Assembly: GCA_949128115.1 (NCBI GenBank)
Contig: OX421966.1
Location: 57,223,416-57,287,415 of the forward strand
Direction of reading: 5' to 3'
DNA length: 64,000 nt
DNA from: Anaspis maculata
Taxonomy: Eukaryota > Arthropoda > Insecta > Coleoptera > Scraptiidae
Positions 11,906 through 24,272 of this stretch are shown one piece after another (position 1 is the first letter of the stretch; every line of letters begins with the position of its first letter). Below the pieces are notes generated by a model. The model saw nothing but the letters and a program-made list of their open reading frames with translations. It had not been told where the DNA came from and did not search any database. A program made the position numbers and the translations under genes.

Positions 11906-13328
11906 GAAGCCACCCGCATTTGGTGGGCCAAAAATTGTCTGGAGGAAAATAAATCGAAGCCGTGAAATCGAGTTACATGCGAATATTCAGAGTCAAGGCA
12001 TCATTAAAAGATGTCACTATTTATTCAATTCATACGTCTAAACCGGGCGAAGTTCTACAACATGATTCACTTGCTACACCTCGATATTCAAGAACCTTCC
12101 CTGCACGACATCCGATAGTATAGTGAAAACTGAAAACGATGTGCGGTAGAAATAAAATACACCCGCAAATAAAGATGATTTTGGTCCTCCGCCTTGCTGC
12201 CTCACCCGATGTGTCACCCGATATCCCAATGACGGCACCCCAGCGTGCTCTATCAAATTACCCATTGGAATGTTACGACTATACGTCGTTCGCGATCGTT
12301 TATCGAATCTCCAGCTGATGCGCCTTCGCCCACCTGAAGAATGTTGAGTTGAAATCCTTCGGTGATGCGTTTTGATTCCCTTGGGGAAGTTGAGTTGAGA
12401 GCCTTCTAGGGGAAGTTTCGATCCGTCTAGAGGCTGACGAGTTGTTACTTTTTGAGTTACAACCCGCCTCTAGAATGTAGTGTCAGCCCTTGAATGTTTT
12501 GTCCCGATCCGCCTCCGGGAGTCGAGTCAAAACCCTCCGTTGACGAGTTTCAATCCTTCGTCGGGTAGTTGTGCTGAGGCAGCCCCGGTGCTGAGTTTCG
12601 ATCCATCTCTAAGTTGTAGAGTTGGGATCCGTTGATGGTGTGTTTTGATCCCCCTCTTGGATGCTTTGACGAAGGGTTTTAACTCACCTCGAGGATGTAG
12701 AGTTGGAACCCCTGAATGATCCAGGACCGATAGAAGCAGGTTCTCTTGTTTCGGTATCTCTTGTAGTGGAGTGATGACCTCGGCGAGCGGAGCGCTAGTC
12801 TTAGTGGGTTGAGATTGCTGCTCACGATTGAGCTTAGTCGTGAAAAATGCATGATGGGACCTACCCTGGACGGGGCGTGATCGAAAAGTTTCCCACAATT
12901 AAATGTCCCTTGACTTCAGTAATTGAGTGGCGTACAGCATCGGTACAAAGGTTTTTGGAACGATGAAATTCAGTTGATAATTTCCGGTTATGGACACTCT
13001 CGATCGCGGGAATCTTTCTGAGCGTTGGGGGCAATTCACGGCGAAAACAGGTTTAAAGCCTCCACAAAGGCCAGACATATCCAATCCCTTGCAAACGGGC
13101 ATAGCCCAAAATTAGCCTTTGAAAAGAGGCTCAACAAGAAGGGGGCCACCGCACACACCAGCCCAAAAATTCTAGATTGCATTCGTGGTCGAACTCACTC
13201 TTCCCTTTTCAGTGTCTAGAAGCCGGACCTAACCCTTACATAAACCTCTAACACTAACATAAATGTTGGATCTGATTGAACCACAAAAAGAACTTTGAAC
13301 CGCGAAAACCAGTGAGCATTAGATGTTG
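11906..13328. repeat. repeat family X, copy 2, left part
   Basis: Direct match to 4696-7105 of copy 1, from GAAGCCACCCGCATTTGG to the AACTTTGAACCGCGAAA block. A minisatellite segment lies at about 12340-12715 and about 0.7 kb is missing near 12880. At 13328 the repeat stops and the large foldback begins; the remainder of X resumes at 20621. Confidence 0.8.
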
Positions 13329-14176
13329 TAGTGCAGTAAAGATAGTCAAAGAAGACCCCAAACCTTGAAAAAATTAATTCATGGAATTTTATAGCAGATA
13401 TCGATTCAGAATTTCATCCTCTACCACCTTCTTGAAATCCCCGAAAATACCAGTTAAGCATTCTACTTGTGGCGCAGTCAAAGTATATCATGTTTGCTGT
13501 ATAACTTAGTCCGAAAATTGTATTCTCGTTTTTGTCACACTATAGAGCTACATTGTTGGCTCAAAGCTGTTGGTATCCACTGCAGGGCATGACCAGACCT
13601 TTGTTTGAACTTCTAACTCGTATTTCCCGGAAAAAAAACACGGAAGTCGCTTTAATTCCCAATTAACAGTAATCTAAGGGTTAGTAACCAAGTTAATTAA
13701 AATCTGTTTGATTTGTGATAGAGGCATGAAATTTTTTATGAGTGGTCTTCATGGCCTTCTTTTCAAATGTAAACACGACGACTCGCCATATTTTGGTTAG
13801 AGAGGCCTAAGGACCCCCTTGAAAATTTGAAGTTGCAGGAACTCCTACAAATCACCGGTAAATATCGTCACACATTTCAAAAAGTAATCATTTGACTCTC
13901 TACCAAATCTTGACAAGAGACACATCAGTTGTCGCCATGTACGCCCTGTTCTTCGTGTTAGAATGAAATTTTTCCAGAGTGTCAAAAAACACAGTTTTTG
14001 ATGATTTTTTCATCTAAGAAAATGTGAATTGATCTGCTGTGTATCATTATTCACTAATTTGTATTTTCCGAAGCTATTAATGAAGTCTGTTTTTTTTTGA
14101 TATTGTCATTCTAGGAATGCTCCCGGAGAAATGACCTAATTTGAGAGTGAAGTTCAACATCGTTTTTTCATTGTTA

Positions 14177-16378
14177 GGCCAGTCAAATTAGAACAAATTT
14201 TTCCGTTTGAGGGAAAAAACTGTTGGAGTTTTGGAAATTTGACAGTAATGTCCGGTAAGGTGTACTGTTGAACATACTAAAAGTCCCTAACTCTACCTAT
14301 TGAGCTCGAGCCGCCATCTTGGAAAAATGGTCCTTCGATCCAGTTTTCTGCTTATATTCCGCTAATCATCAGAGATATTCAATTAAGTTTGATCAAAAAT
14401 CAAGGCTATGAAATTGCCTATAAAAACTGTTTCATACCGATTTTTCTCTCGTATCTGTGGATATTAATTAAATTAAATTGACAAAAAAAATATCAAGAAA
14501 TAAGCCATTTTTTGCCTATGGCCAGAGATATTGTCTTCAAAATTTGTGAAGCTGTTGGCAGTCTACATCAAAGCTGAACGTGACGGTTGAGATATAAAAA
14601 AAAATTGCGAAAATATTTTTTCATTTTTTTTTTAAATTAAGCAAAAATTTGGTTTTCGAGTTTGACATTTCCGACAGGGCTGAGTGAAGGTTTCAAATGA
14701 ACATCAATCTGTTTTGATATTTACATATTGTAAGACAAGATTTCATCAGTATTGTGCCTTCACGAGCTTCTGGAATGTTCGACGATATGAATTAAACTAA
14801 AAGAATAATAGCTAAGTCCAAAGAGTGTTGTCGATTGGTTCTAAAGGGAACATTTCGAAACAAGAGACATCAGCAAAGGATATACAGGAGGTCCAAAGGT
14901 TATTCAACTGTATTTGAGCCCCATATTGATGTGCCTTATCCAAAATAGTACAAAAGAATCAATCAAAATGTTAAAATATACCCTGTATAACAAAAAGCAA
15001 CGATACAAAATGAAAGTAGTGGAGCATACCTGATGCCAAAAAGACAGTCTTTACATTTCTGAGAAAAAGAACAAGAATAATCTATTTATTTGAAAGTTAT
15101 TAGTCCTCAAACTTGACTTTACAAATTTTATCCAGTCAAATGGGGAAAGGCAGAGAGAAGTAACTGTCAAAGTTCAGAAATTTGACAGGGATGTTCGCTA
15201 AGGTATACTAATGAACATACAAAAAGTCCCCCGCCTCTAACTGTTGTGCTCGAGCCGCCATCTTGAGAAAATGGTAATAAACTTGATCGAAGGACCATTT
15301 TTCCAAGATGGCGGCTCAAGCGCAACAGGTAGAGGCGGGGACTTTTAGTATGTTAATAAGTATACCTCAGCAAACATCCCTGTCAAATTTCTGAAACTCC
15401 GACAGTGATTACTCTCTACTTTTCCCTATTAGACTGGCTGAAATTTGTAAAGTCAAGTTTGAGGACTAATAACTTTAAAATAAATCAATCAATTTTGTTC
15501 TTTTTTGCAGCAATGTGAAGGCTGTATTTTTGGCACCAGGTATGCTTTACTACTTCCATTTTGTAGCGTTACTTTTTGTTATACAGGGTGGATTTTAGCA
15601 TTTTGATCTAATCTTTTGTACTATTTTGGATAAGGTACATCAATATGGGGCTCATATACAGTTGAATAACCTTTGGACCTCCTGTATATCTTTTGCTGAT
15701 GTCTTTTGTTCAAAATGTTTCCTTCAAAACCAATCGACAACACTTTTTGGACTTGGCTATTATTCTTTTAGTTTAATTCATATCGAGCATTCCAGAAGCT
15801 CGTGAAGGCACAATACTGATGAAATCTTGTTTTACAATATGTAAATATCAAAACTGATTCATATTTGATTGAACCTTTTACTCTGCCCTGTTGAAAATGT
15901 CACACTCGAAAACCAAATTTTTGCTTAATTTAAAAAAATTATAAAAAAATATTTTCGCAATTTTTCAACCAATCTCAACTGTCACGTTTAGCTTTGATGT
16001 AGACTGCCAACATTTTCACAAATTTTGAAGACAATATCTCTAGCCATAGGCAAGAAATCGCTAATTTTTTGATATTTTTTTTGTTAATTTATTTTCCTTA
16101 TATCAACAGATACAAGAAAAAAGTCAGTATGGAACAATTTTTGTGGACAATTTTATAGCCTTGATTCTTTATCAAACTCAATTGACAATCTCTGATGATT
16201 AGCGGAATATGAGCAAAAAACTGGATCGAAGGACCATTTTTCCAAGATGGCGGCTCGAGCTCAATAGGTAGAGTTGGGGACTTTTAGTATGTTTGACAGT
16301 ACACCTTACCGGACATTACTGTCAAATTCCCAAAACTCCAACAGTTTTTTCCCTCCAGCTTTCCTTATTCGACTGGCC
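14177..16378. mobile_element. 2.2-kb foldback inside the giant foldback's left arm
   Basis: Ends GGCCAGTC ... GACTGGCC with TA on both outer sides (14175-14176, 16379-16380), so a TA target. The arms meet near 15281. A segment of about 150 bp, carrying GCCGCCATCTT, appears four times: at 14177-14345 and 15125-15285 in one orientation, and at about 15290-15450 and 16230-16378 in the other. The host foldback's arms align continuously if this element is removed, so it inserted secondarily. A TACAGGGTG core at 15586 has an inverted mate near 14985. Confidence 0.88.
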
Positions 16379-17419
16379 TATGTGCCCAATCGATATGACC
16401 GACAATTTATGAATGGATGGATTGCTGAAACTGTTCTGTAACTTAATTCCTTTTGACTACACGCGGAACCAAGCGCAAAAGGCTGGGAAAAAATATTTTT
16501 CACGTCGCCCACCATCATAAAATTTGTGCCCCTAGGGTGTGTTGAAAATATTTTAATACCGTGTATTCACTCGAACTCAAAGCTTTGAAGTATTTCACGC
16601 CTCAATATTATTTCTTCGTGCCTTCTGCTTGACAACTGCAAATCGTATTGACGTTTGTCTATGCTAGTACTAGCGGTAAGCAGCTAACTAGTGAAGAATA
16701 CTGCATTTTATGATACAAGCAACAGATTTGATACACGTAACCTCTGAAGAATTCTAAGCGATTTGACCCGTAGTTCTTGAAAATCCCTTCGGGGGGAGCC
16801 GAGATATAGGGGGGGGGGAAAGGGGTTGATTTCTCTTATTTAGAAAAAATCTATATGGACCAAACTGGCATGAAAAATGTCTAATTCAAGTGATTTGAAC
16901 ATGCTGAATACACTGGTGAATCCTAATTTCATAAAAAATGCGAATAGTAGCCTTTTTTTCAAAATGGCCGCCAATGAATGACAAAAAATCATGCATGAAT
17001 AAGTTATTCGAGTAAGGTATCAATTTATATGTTTTCGAGGACGCTGAACTCATTTCTTTTATCGAAATCACCATATCGAACAAAATTATCTCTTTTGGGT
17101 CAGGGCAGATGAACCACCCCCAATACTTGAAGTGACGCTTTCAAGATTTGAAGTGAATATCGAGAGAACAATATGGAGCTACATCTGAATAATCTCTTTT
17201 TTGATGATAAATGAAAATTACCCATGTAACTAACTACACCTCTAAAGTCACCATAACCATCTCTGGAATCCCCAACCACCCTTAATGGGAGGATCTTGTG
17301 TAACCTAGCTTTCCTTGTATCGCAGGAAAGCGCTTCAAAAATGAGTTTAAATAATATAAAATAGTATAATAATACCTATTTGATAATATTTCACGTACTG
17401 TAGTTATGAATAGATATGT

Positions 17420-17637
17420 ATATATCCCGTTCACTTATTATTTCCAGTAAAATGACTTTTTGGAATAAAAATAAAGTGATAAACTGAAGCGCTGGGAGGA
17501 TACGGTTTATGGTCGCTGATAGTTTCGCTCCAAAACTTTGCAGGTGCCATCAGCCATTGCTGTAGCCCCCCAGCTTTTCACTGTATTTTTGCTCCAAAAG
17601 TAATTCTACTGAAAATAAAAAGTGAATGAGATATACC
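17420..17637. mobile_element. small hairpin element, family P, copy 1
   Basis: About 215 bp with inverted ends (ATATCCCGTTCACTT... against ...AAGTGAATGAGATAT). The core contains GACTTTTTGGAATAAAAATAA and GCAGGTGCCATCAGCC. A second copy lies at 39468-39678. Non-coding. Confidence 0.8.
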
Positions 17638-17651
17638 TACGTATAAAAGCT

Positions 17652-17770
17652 ATATTACACTACACAATTTCTTGTACAATTTCTTGAACAATCTGCCAAA
17701 ATAGTGTCAAAAAACAATGAACATGATTGTTTAACTGACAGATTGTACAAGAAATTGTGTTGTGTAATAC
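17652..17770. mobile_element. short hairpin (about 120 bp)
   Basis: TATTACAC(T)ACACAATTTCTTG at the left is inverted at the right (CAAGAAATTGTGTTGTGTAATA). Lies in the loop of the giant foldback. MITE-like. Confidence 0.65.
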
Positions 17771-18491
17771 AGTTATAGCTGAATAATACGGATAAATTTT
17801 CACCCAAGTTTGAAGTCAAATTATTAAAGACCAATTGATCCGATTTGGATGTTTTTCCTCTGAATTATGGGATGATTCTTCGGGGATCTGACTGGAAAAC
17901 CAATTTTCGGATCAATGCTGGCTACGACGTGCCGGGTGGGACATTGATGTGATGTTTTTTAAAACACCGGCAATGGCAGAAAATTCCAGTTTATAACCAG
18001 CTGTTCCCCTAACTTTCCTTAACGTGCTCTTTTTGTTTTAAATTTTATCCTCATTTTTGGGAGAGATGGCTTTTCCAAATCAAATATTTTCTTTTTGAAA
18101 GTTAGGCATCCTTCTATAGAGAAGGAAGGTCTCCAGATCTTTGCTATCCTCAAGAAGGTGTGTCGTATGATCCATCTGTAACATACTCGACCCCCTTGGA
18201 TAACACTTTCTTTGTTGTGATGATTTTTGTGTTCTTTCGATCATTATCCTAGATATTCTCATAATTTCTTTGACGGTAAAATCGGCTGGAAAATCATTTT
18301 AGCCAATTAGTTTGAACCCACGACCTCCTGGAGGCTATATTGAGAGTACAGTTGCTTACTTCGGGTTCAATTTTAAACCCCATGAACATGTTCACAAGTG
18401 GTGAGGAATCTCAACTAAAAACTGTAACAATACATGAAATATTATTAAGTAAGTAGGTATCATACTATTTTACACCATTTAGTGGTTATTG

Positions 18492-18612
18492 ACATAATAA
18501 GGCAGGAAAGTGAATTTTTACAGGGCTAGTAGGCATATTTAAGGACGAGCGTAAGCGAGGCCTGGGAGCCTACGTGCCCTGTAAAGACACTAACTTTCCT
18601 GGCGTATTATGT
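18492..18612. mobile_element. short hairpin (about 120 bp)
   Basis: ACATAATAAGGCAGGAAAGT against ACTTTCCTGGCGTATTATGT. Non-coding and MITE-like. A second small hairpin (AAGTAAGATTTCCCTGCC and its complement) follows at about 18784-18847. Confidence 0.65.
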
Positions 18613-20620
18613 ATAACGTTTTACCCGAAACTACCTCAATAAACCACAAACTAAAGAAAGAAATTGGTACCAGAATTCTGAAATATCATTCTGGCACAAT
18701 TTGGCATATATCACGTTGCTGGGTCTGGTTTTCAACAGTTTTCAGCAAATTTTCAGCAAAAAAAACGTCTCTTGAGGCAGAAAAGTAAGATTTCCCTGCC
18801 TAGGCAGGTTAAGTCTTCACCTGTTCAGGCAGGGAAATCTTACTTTCCTGCGTCAAAAGACGCTTGTAATGGACACTTCACCTGCCAGTTTAGGGTAAAA
18901 ACATTTTTAAAGCACTTTCCTATGACACAAGGAAATCTAGGTTATACAAGGCCCTCCCATCAAGGGTGGTTGGAGCTTCCAGGGATGGTTGTGACTCTAA
19001 ATATGTTACATCGGTGATTTTCATTTTTCAATCAAAAACGTATTATTTATATGCAGCTTTATATTAGTCTTTCCATTAATCACTTCAAATCTTGAAAGTT
19101 TCACTTCAGGTGTGGGGGGTGGTTCATTCACCCTGACCCAAAATGAATAATTATGTTCGATATGGTGATTTCAATAAGAGGAATGAGTCCAGCGACCTCG
19201 AAAACATATAAATTGATACCTTACTCGAACACCTTATTCATACATGTTTTTTTGTCTTTATTGGCGGCCATTATAAAAAAAGGCTATCATTTGCATTTTT
19301 TATGAAATTATGATTGACCAGTGTAATCAGCATGTTCAATTCACTTGAATTCGATGTTTTTCATGCCATTTTGGCGCATATAGATTTTTTCTAAAAACGA
19401 GAAATCAACCCCTCCTCCCCCCCCTATATCTCGGCTCCCCCCGAAGGGATTTTTAAGAACTACGGGTCAAATCGCTTAGAATTCTTCAAAGATCACGTGT
19501 ACCAAATCTGTTGCTTGTATCATAAAATGCAGTTTTATTTTGCTTACCGCTAGTACTATGCCCATTAGTCTGTATTTGCTGTTGTTTCGCCAAAGTAGCA
19601 TGACATTTGGTGCAATTCTAACAGTGACAGGTGGCGGTTAAAAAAAATTCTTTTGGGGCTTTTGCGCACACTTCTTATTCAGTTATACTCACTAAAATTA
19701 TAAAACTGTTGAAGCTATCCAACCCAATAATGAATTGTCATCATGTTCTTTGGTAAAATTGGAAGAAACGCTGCTGAACTGAGCACTTGAATTGGCTGGT
19801 TTCATCTGGAATTGTTGCTTCTAAGATGTCAATATGAAGACATTGACTCCATCAACGGCTTCGACAGATACGAATTAGTAGATAATGATATGCGGAGGAT
19901 GAATTTACTCTTCTATTACATGGAAAAATTATAAAAACCTGTTTTTTTTTGACATTCCGGAGAATTTTTCTTTTGTTATGAAGAACAGTGCGTACATGGC
20001 GACAACGTGTCTGCCTCTTATTGAGATTTAACGTAGAATCAAATGATTACTTTTTGAGATGCGTGACAATTATAAATGGTGGTTCTTATAAGTTTCTCCA
20101 ACTTCAATTTTCAAGGGGGTCCCTAAGCCCTCCTCACCAAAATATGGCAAAGCGCCGCCATGCCTACATTTGAAAAGGGGACCATGAAGACCACTCATAC
20201 CAAATTTCATGCCTTTATCACAAAAAAAAAGATTTTAATTGATTTGGTAACTAGTTCCCGAACTACTCTTAATTACCACTGGTAATTGCAGATTAAGCAA
20301 GTTACGTGTTTTCTTTTGCGGGAAACAGGATGTCGACGGTTCAGATGATGTTCTGGTCATGCCCTGGAGTATATACCAACAGCTCTGAGCTAACAATATA
20401 GCTCTGATGTGACAAAAGCGAGGATAAAATTTTCGGACTTGCTGCAGCAAACATGATATACTTTGACAGCGCTGCAAGAAAAATGCTGAAGTGGGATTTT
20501 CGGGGATTTTCAATACATGGTAGAGCATGAAATTCTGAATCGATAACAGCTTCAAAATTTCATGAAATAATTATTTCAACCTCAAAACCTATCTTTACTG
20601 CTGTAGTGAGTCAAGCTGCT

Positions 20621-21067
20621 ATATTGGTCAAGCTGTAGAATCAAGTGTTCGTCGGAGGGTTGGGGTGTTGGGACTTCTGAAATAATTTGGGAAACTCATC
20701 TCTTCAGGAATAGCTAGATCTTTCAGATATTTCCGCCTGCAATGTGAAGGTAGGACGAGATATAGGACCGAGCCATCATTCAAACATTTTGACTTGTATG
20801 TAGAGGTCAACAGATTGATGTTATGTTAAAAATGTCTACTGTGTCTTATTGTGTTCAAACTTGGAGTTAGGTCGGTCTCAACAAGCTCAAGACCTCTATC
20901 TTCAAACAACAAGAAGAAAGGCACAACAGGATGTCGTCCTCATTTAGATGATCACCGGTCAAGCGGTTCCAAAAGAGAAAAACGTGATCTAGTTCAAATA
21001 AGTTGAATTAAATTTGAGTATAATGGGTTGTCTGCTCATTCAGGGGTACAAGAATATAGCTGGGGTC
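20621..21067. repeat. repeat family X, copy 2, right part
   Basis: Resumes the X sequence interrupted at 13328 (GGTCAAGCTGTAGA..., matching 7107 onward in copy 1) and ends at the same point as copy 1 (CATTCAGGGGTACAAGA and the GCTGGGGTC block). Confidence 0.8.
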
Positions 21068-22179
21068 TTTCCACTAACAAGAATAGAAGAGGACGTCACG
21101 AGACGACGTCGGCGTCGTGAATACAAAACTACTGAAATAATCCAGATACAAATAATACAGAAATAAGCTCACTAGTTTACATAGCTGTTAAACTGCAATC
21201 ACTGCAAGGACAATAGCTAAAGAGCAAGTTCAGTTTCAGAAATAGGACAAGGCGGTCAGCGGTCGGCTACTGTGCATCGACCCTTCCACAATGGTCAACG
21301 CTTGATACAGAAAAAAAATCCGGTCATGTAGAAACAAGCTGGCCAACCCGACACGTATACACACAGAGAATGGCCACGGGTCTTTTCTTCCCGCATCATC
21401 CGGCGGATGTTTATTCTAAAAAGGCGTCCGGTTGATGTACAGCCAGTCGGAGCTAATTTACGGCCGTCTATTCAAAACTTTGTGTGTGTGTGCGCGAGGG
21501 GATGAAACACGAAATCCTGCCGGAGCTGCGCAGGGTTTGGGTGGATGGGCACGATCGCTGGGAGCGAGCACAGAGCAGCAGGGGGACCTCAGGCCGGGGA
21601 CCAGAAAAGGCAATGGCTCGGTAAATATGTTTGTCTTGGCGTCGGCGTCGTCGGACATTTGTCACAACTTGTCAGATTCAACGGGCAAAGTGCACGACGC
21701 CCATTCAGATGCAGATTAGATTAGAGGCGCATTTGTGTACGTAGCACCCGAGCACACAGCGTTCTAGATCAAGAGTGCGGCGCGGTAGTACAACACAAAC
21801 GTGCCTGGACCTCGGGGATGCGATGGTGCAGTTCCGCGGCCCCCCACCCGGCGGCACTCTCACACGAACTCTTATTATTCCAAAGGCTGTGTATGAGATG
21901 AAAAGTTCCGAAAACGTGACCAACAGAAACTTTTCATTTGGCTCAATACCATCAAGCTGTCCCCTCCAAGCTCATGTTGTTACAGAACAACCAGTCTGCC
22001 CTTACCCTTCCTGTGAATCAAAGTCCTCTGTCTTCCCAAATGAGTCAATTCTCTTGGTCAAAATCAGAGTCAAACTCCTTGTGACATGAATAATGCGATA
22101 ATTTTCAGATCTGTCTAAATCCTGAAAAATTCACAAAAAAGTTCTACATTTCATTTATTTATTTATTTCATACTCCACA
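21068..22179. other. GC-richer non-repetitive DNA
   Basis: About 21280-21960 is clearly less AT-rich than its surroundings and has no partner elsewhere in the window. It includes GACGTCGGCGTCGTG-type motifs near 21100 and 21645 and a short (TG)n at 21480. Overlapping ORFs on both strands lack family signals. It could be conserved regulatory DNA or an unrecognised exon; I cannot decide. Confidence 0.4.
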
Positions 22180-23900
22180 AAGACAAGATGGAGACTGGGC
22201 TCGCTCAAACCAAGAAAAAGCTACAATCTTCGCTGACCACCTAGCAAATATTTTCCAGCCAAACGAAGACGAAGGATGCGAATTGCCGATCTCGAACGAA
22301 AATGAAGAACAAGAAGAAATCTCAAAAGTGACACCAAAGGAAGTGATGAAAGAAATCAAAGAAAACATCAACCCTGGAAAATCCTTATGATATAATCTGA
22401 TCACAGGAGAGATACTGAAAAATCTACCAAGAAAGGCCATTGTTAAACTAACCTACATAATGAACGCGGCATTTCGTCTAAAATACGTTCCAAGCACGTG
22501 GAAAGTCGCGGAAGTGATAATGGTACCTAAACCTGGCAAGCCACCAAACAAAGTGAAATCGTACAAACCTATATCACTACTGCCCGTCATGTCTTAACTC
22601 TTCGAGAAACTCTTCCTGAAAAGACTGACACCTATGATAGACAAAAAAAAGTTGATCTCAGAACACCAGTTCGGTTTCAGACGGAAGCATTCCACCATCG
22701 ACCAAGTTCACAGAATAACAGCTGAAATAGAAAAGAAGAAAAGAAGATTTGTTCCAAAATATTTCGGGATGTGGCACAGGCCTTTGACAAGGTTTGGCGC
22801 CAAGGTCTGGAGCATAAACTGAAAAAATTATTACCAAAACAATATTCTGAACTCTTAACATCATACATAACCGGCCGGATCTTCCGAGTGAAACATGGCG
22901 ATGAATATTCCACCTTCAAAGACGTTAAAGCAGGTATACCACAAGGGAGTGTCCTGGGACCGGTACTTTATCTATTGTATACCTCTGACCTACCACAACA
23001 AAGTAACATCACAGTAGCAACATTTGCCGATGATACGGCCTTACTATCAGTTGGTAAAACCATATAGAAGAATCTACACGCAAACTTCAACAGGCAGCAA
23101 ATGGAATATATAAATGGACACAAAAATGGCGCATCAAACTGAATGAAGCCAAATCAGTACATGTAAACTTCACAAACAAAAGATCTAATGAATATCAACC
23201 CGTCGTATTGAACAACACCATAATACCACATGCCAATACAGCAAAATACCTAGGCATGAATCTAGATGCCAAACTGAAATGGAAAGAACACATAAAGAAG
23301 AAACGCGAAGAACTAGGTTTAACATATAAAAAAGTGTACTGGTTACTAAACCGAAAATCACAGTTATCCATCGAAAATCAATTGCTGATATATAAACAAA
23401 TAATTCAACCCGTGTGGGTCTACGGTATTCAGCTTTGGGGCTGCGCAAGCAGAACGAATATCGCCAAAATCCAGCGGTTCCAGAATATAAGTGCTACGAG
23501 GAATCGTAGACGCGCCGTGGTACATTAGGAATGTCGACCTTCACAGAGATCTAAGGATGCCAACAGTCGACGAAGAGATCAAAAACTTGGCGCAAAAACA
23601 CGAAAAAAGACTGCATGACCACATCAACACCGAGGCTCTGCAACTCCTGGACAACCGGCAACTGAAAAGGAGACTCAAAAAAATCAAGCCATTCGAGTCA
23701 CATAGTGCGCGTTAAGCATATTGTATAAAAATCGTAATGTATCTATACAATAATGGTTAAGTTTAATTATGCTAGGAAAGATCAGAGTGTGGCCATTTGG
23801 CCAACTCTTGATACTCTTTCTTTTTCTTTTCTTTTTAAATATGTCAAAATCGTTGGTTGGCTGAAGGTCAGGTGCAATAAAATCTTATATAAAAAAAAAT
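22180..23900 (+). mobile_element. Jockey-like LINE, 5'-truncated and decayed
   Basis: Plus-strand translation gives, in order: the pre-RT region (QEKATIFADHLANIF), RT block 1 (VPKPGKPP ... SYKPISLLPV), EHQFGFRRKHSTIDQVHR, then in another frame QAFDKVWRQGLEHKL, GIPQGSVLGPVLYLLY, the catalytic FADD box (23023-23034), KYLGMNLDAKLKWKEHI, and the tail APWYIRNVDLHRDL ... RRLKKIKPF. This order and the tail are typical of the Jockey clade. Endonuclease and ORF1 are missing. There are in-frame stops near 22388 and 22595 and frameshifts near 22745, 23066 and 23490. An A-rich run at 23891-23899 fits the 3' end. It cannot make active enzyme. Confidence 0.93.
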
Positions 23901-23964
23901 TATACTCTACAATGACCTCAGCCAGAGGTATTTTAAATCTTCGAGTGTCCATAATATACAAATT

Positions 23965-24085
23965 TTTATAATATCCATCCATCATCCATCAAATATCCAC
24001 AATATACAAAATACGAAAACAATATATACACGATATACAAAATATACAAAATCCATCCATCAAATATCCATAATATACAAAATTT
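23965..24085. repeat. AT-rich simple/tandem repeat
   Basis: Interleaved ATATCCATCCATC and ATATACAAAATA units repeat imperfectly several times just downstream of the LINE tail. Confidence 0.7.
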
Positions 24086-24272
24086 TTGGCAGTAAAGTTA
24101 CATCTGCACCTGACCGCTGAAAGCCCTGAAACTATCATCTCGCCTGAGCAGCTTCTAATAGCACGATCTACCTCTCCAACTTGATATCATATCAGATTGA
24201 TTCACATTGAAAATTCTGAGCAAATATTATATTCATTCCGCCTTTGATTCATTACAAAACTCATCTGTTATA

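Larger units (their letters stand above)
13329..20620. mobile_element. giant nested foldback element (7.3 kb)
   Basis: Left arm 13329-14176 plus 16379-17345 pairs in reverse complement with right arm 18898-20620. Examples are GCAGTAAAGATAG at 13333 against CTATCTTTACTGC at 20590, ATGACCAGACC near 13590 against its mate near 20357, and the GATACAAGCAACAG segment near 16712 against its mate near 19515. The element splits repeat X. ATGTTG (13323-13328) and ATATTG (20621-20626) flank it and may be an imperfect target duplication. The left arm carries a second foldback (14177-16378); the loop carries small hairpins. No transposase is visible. Confidence 0.85.
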
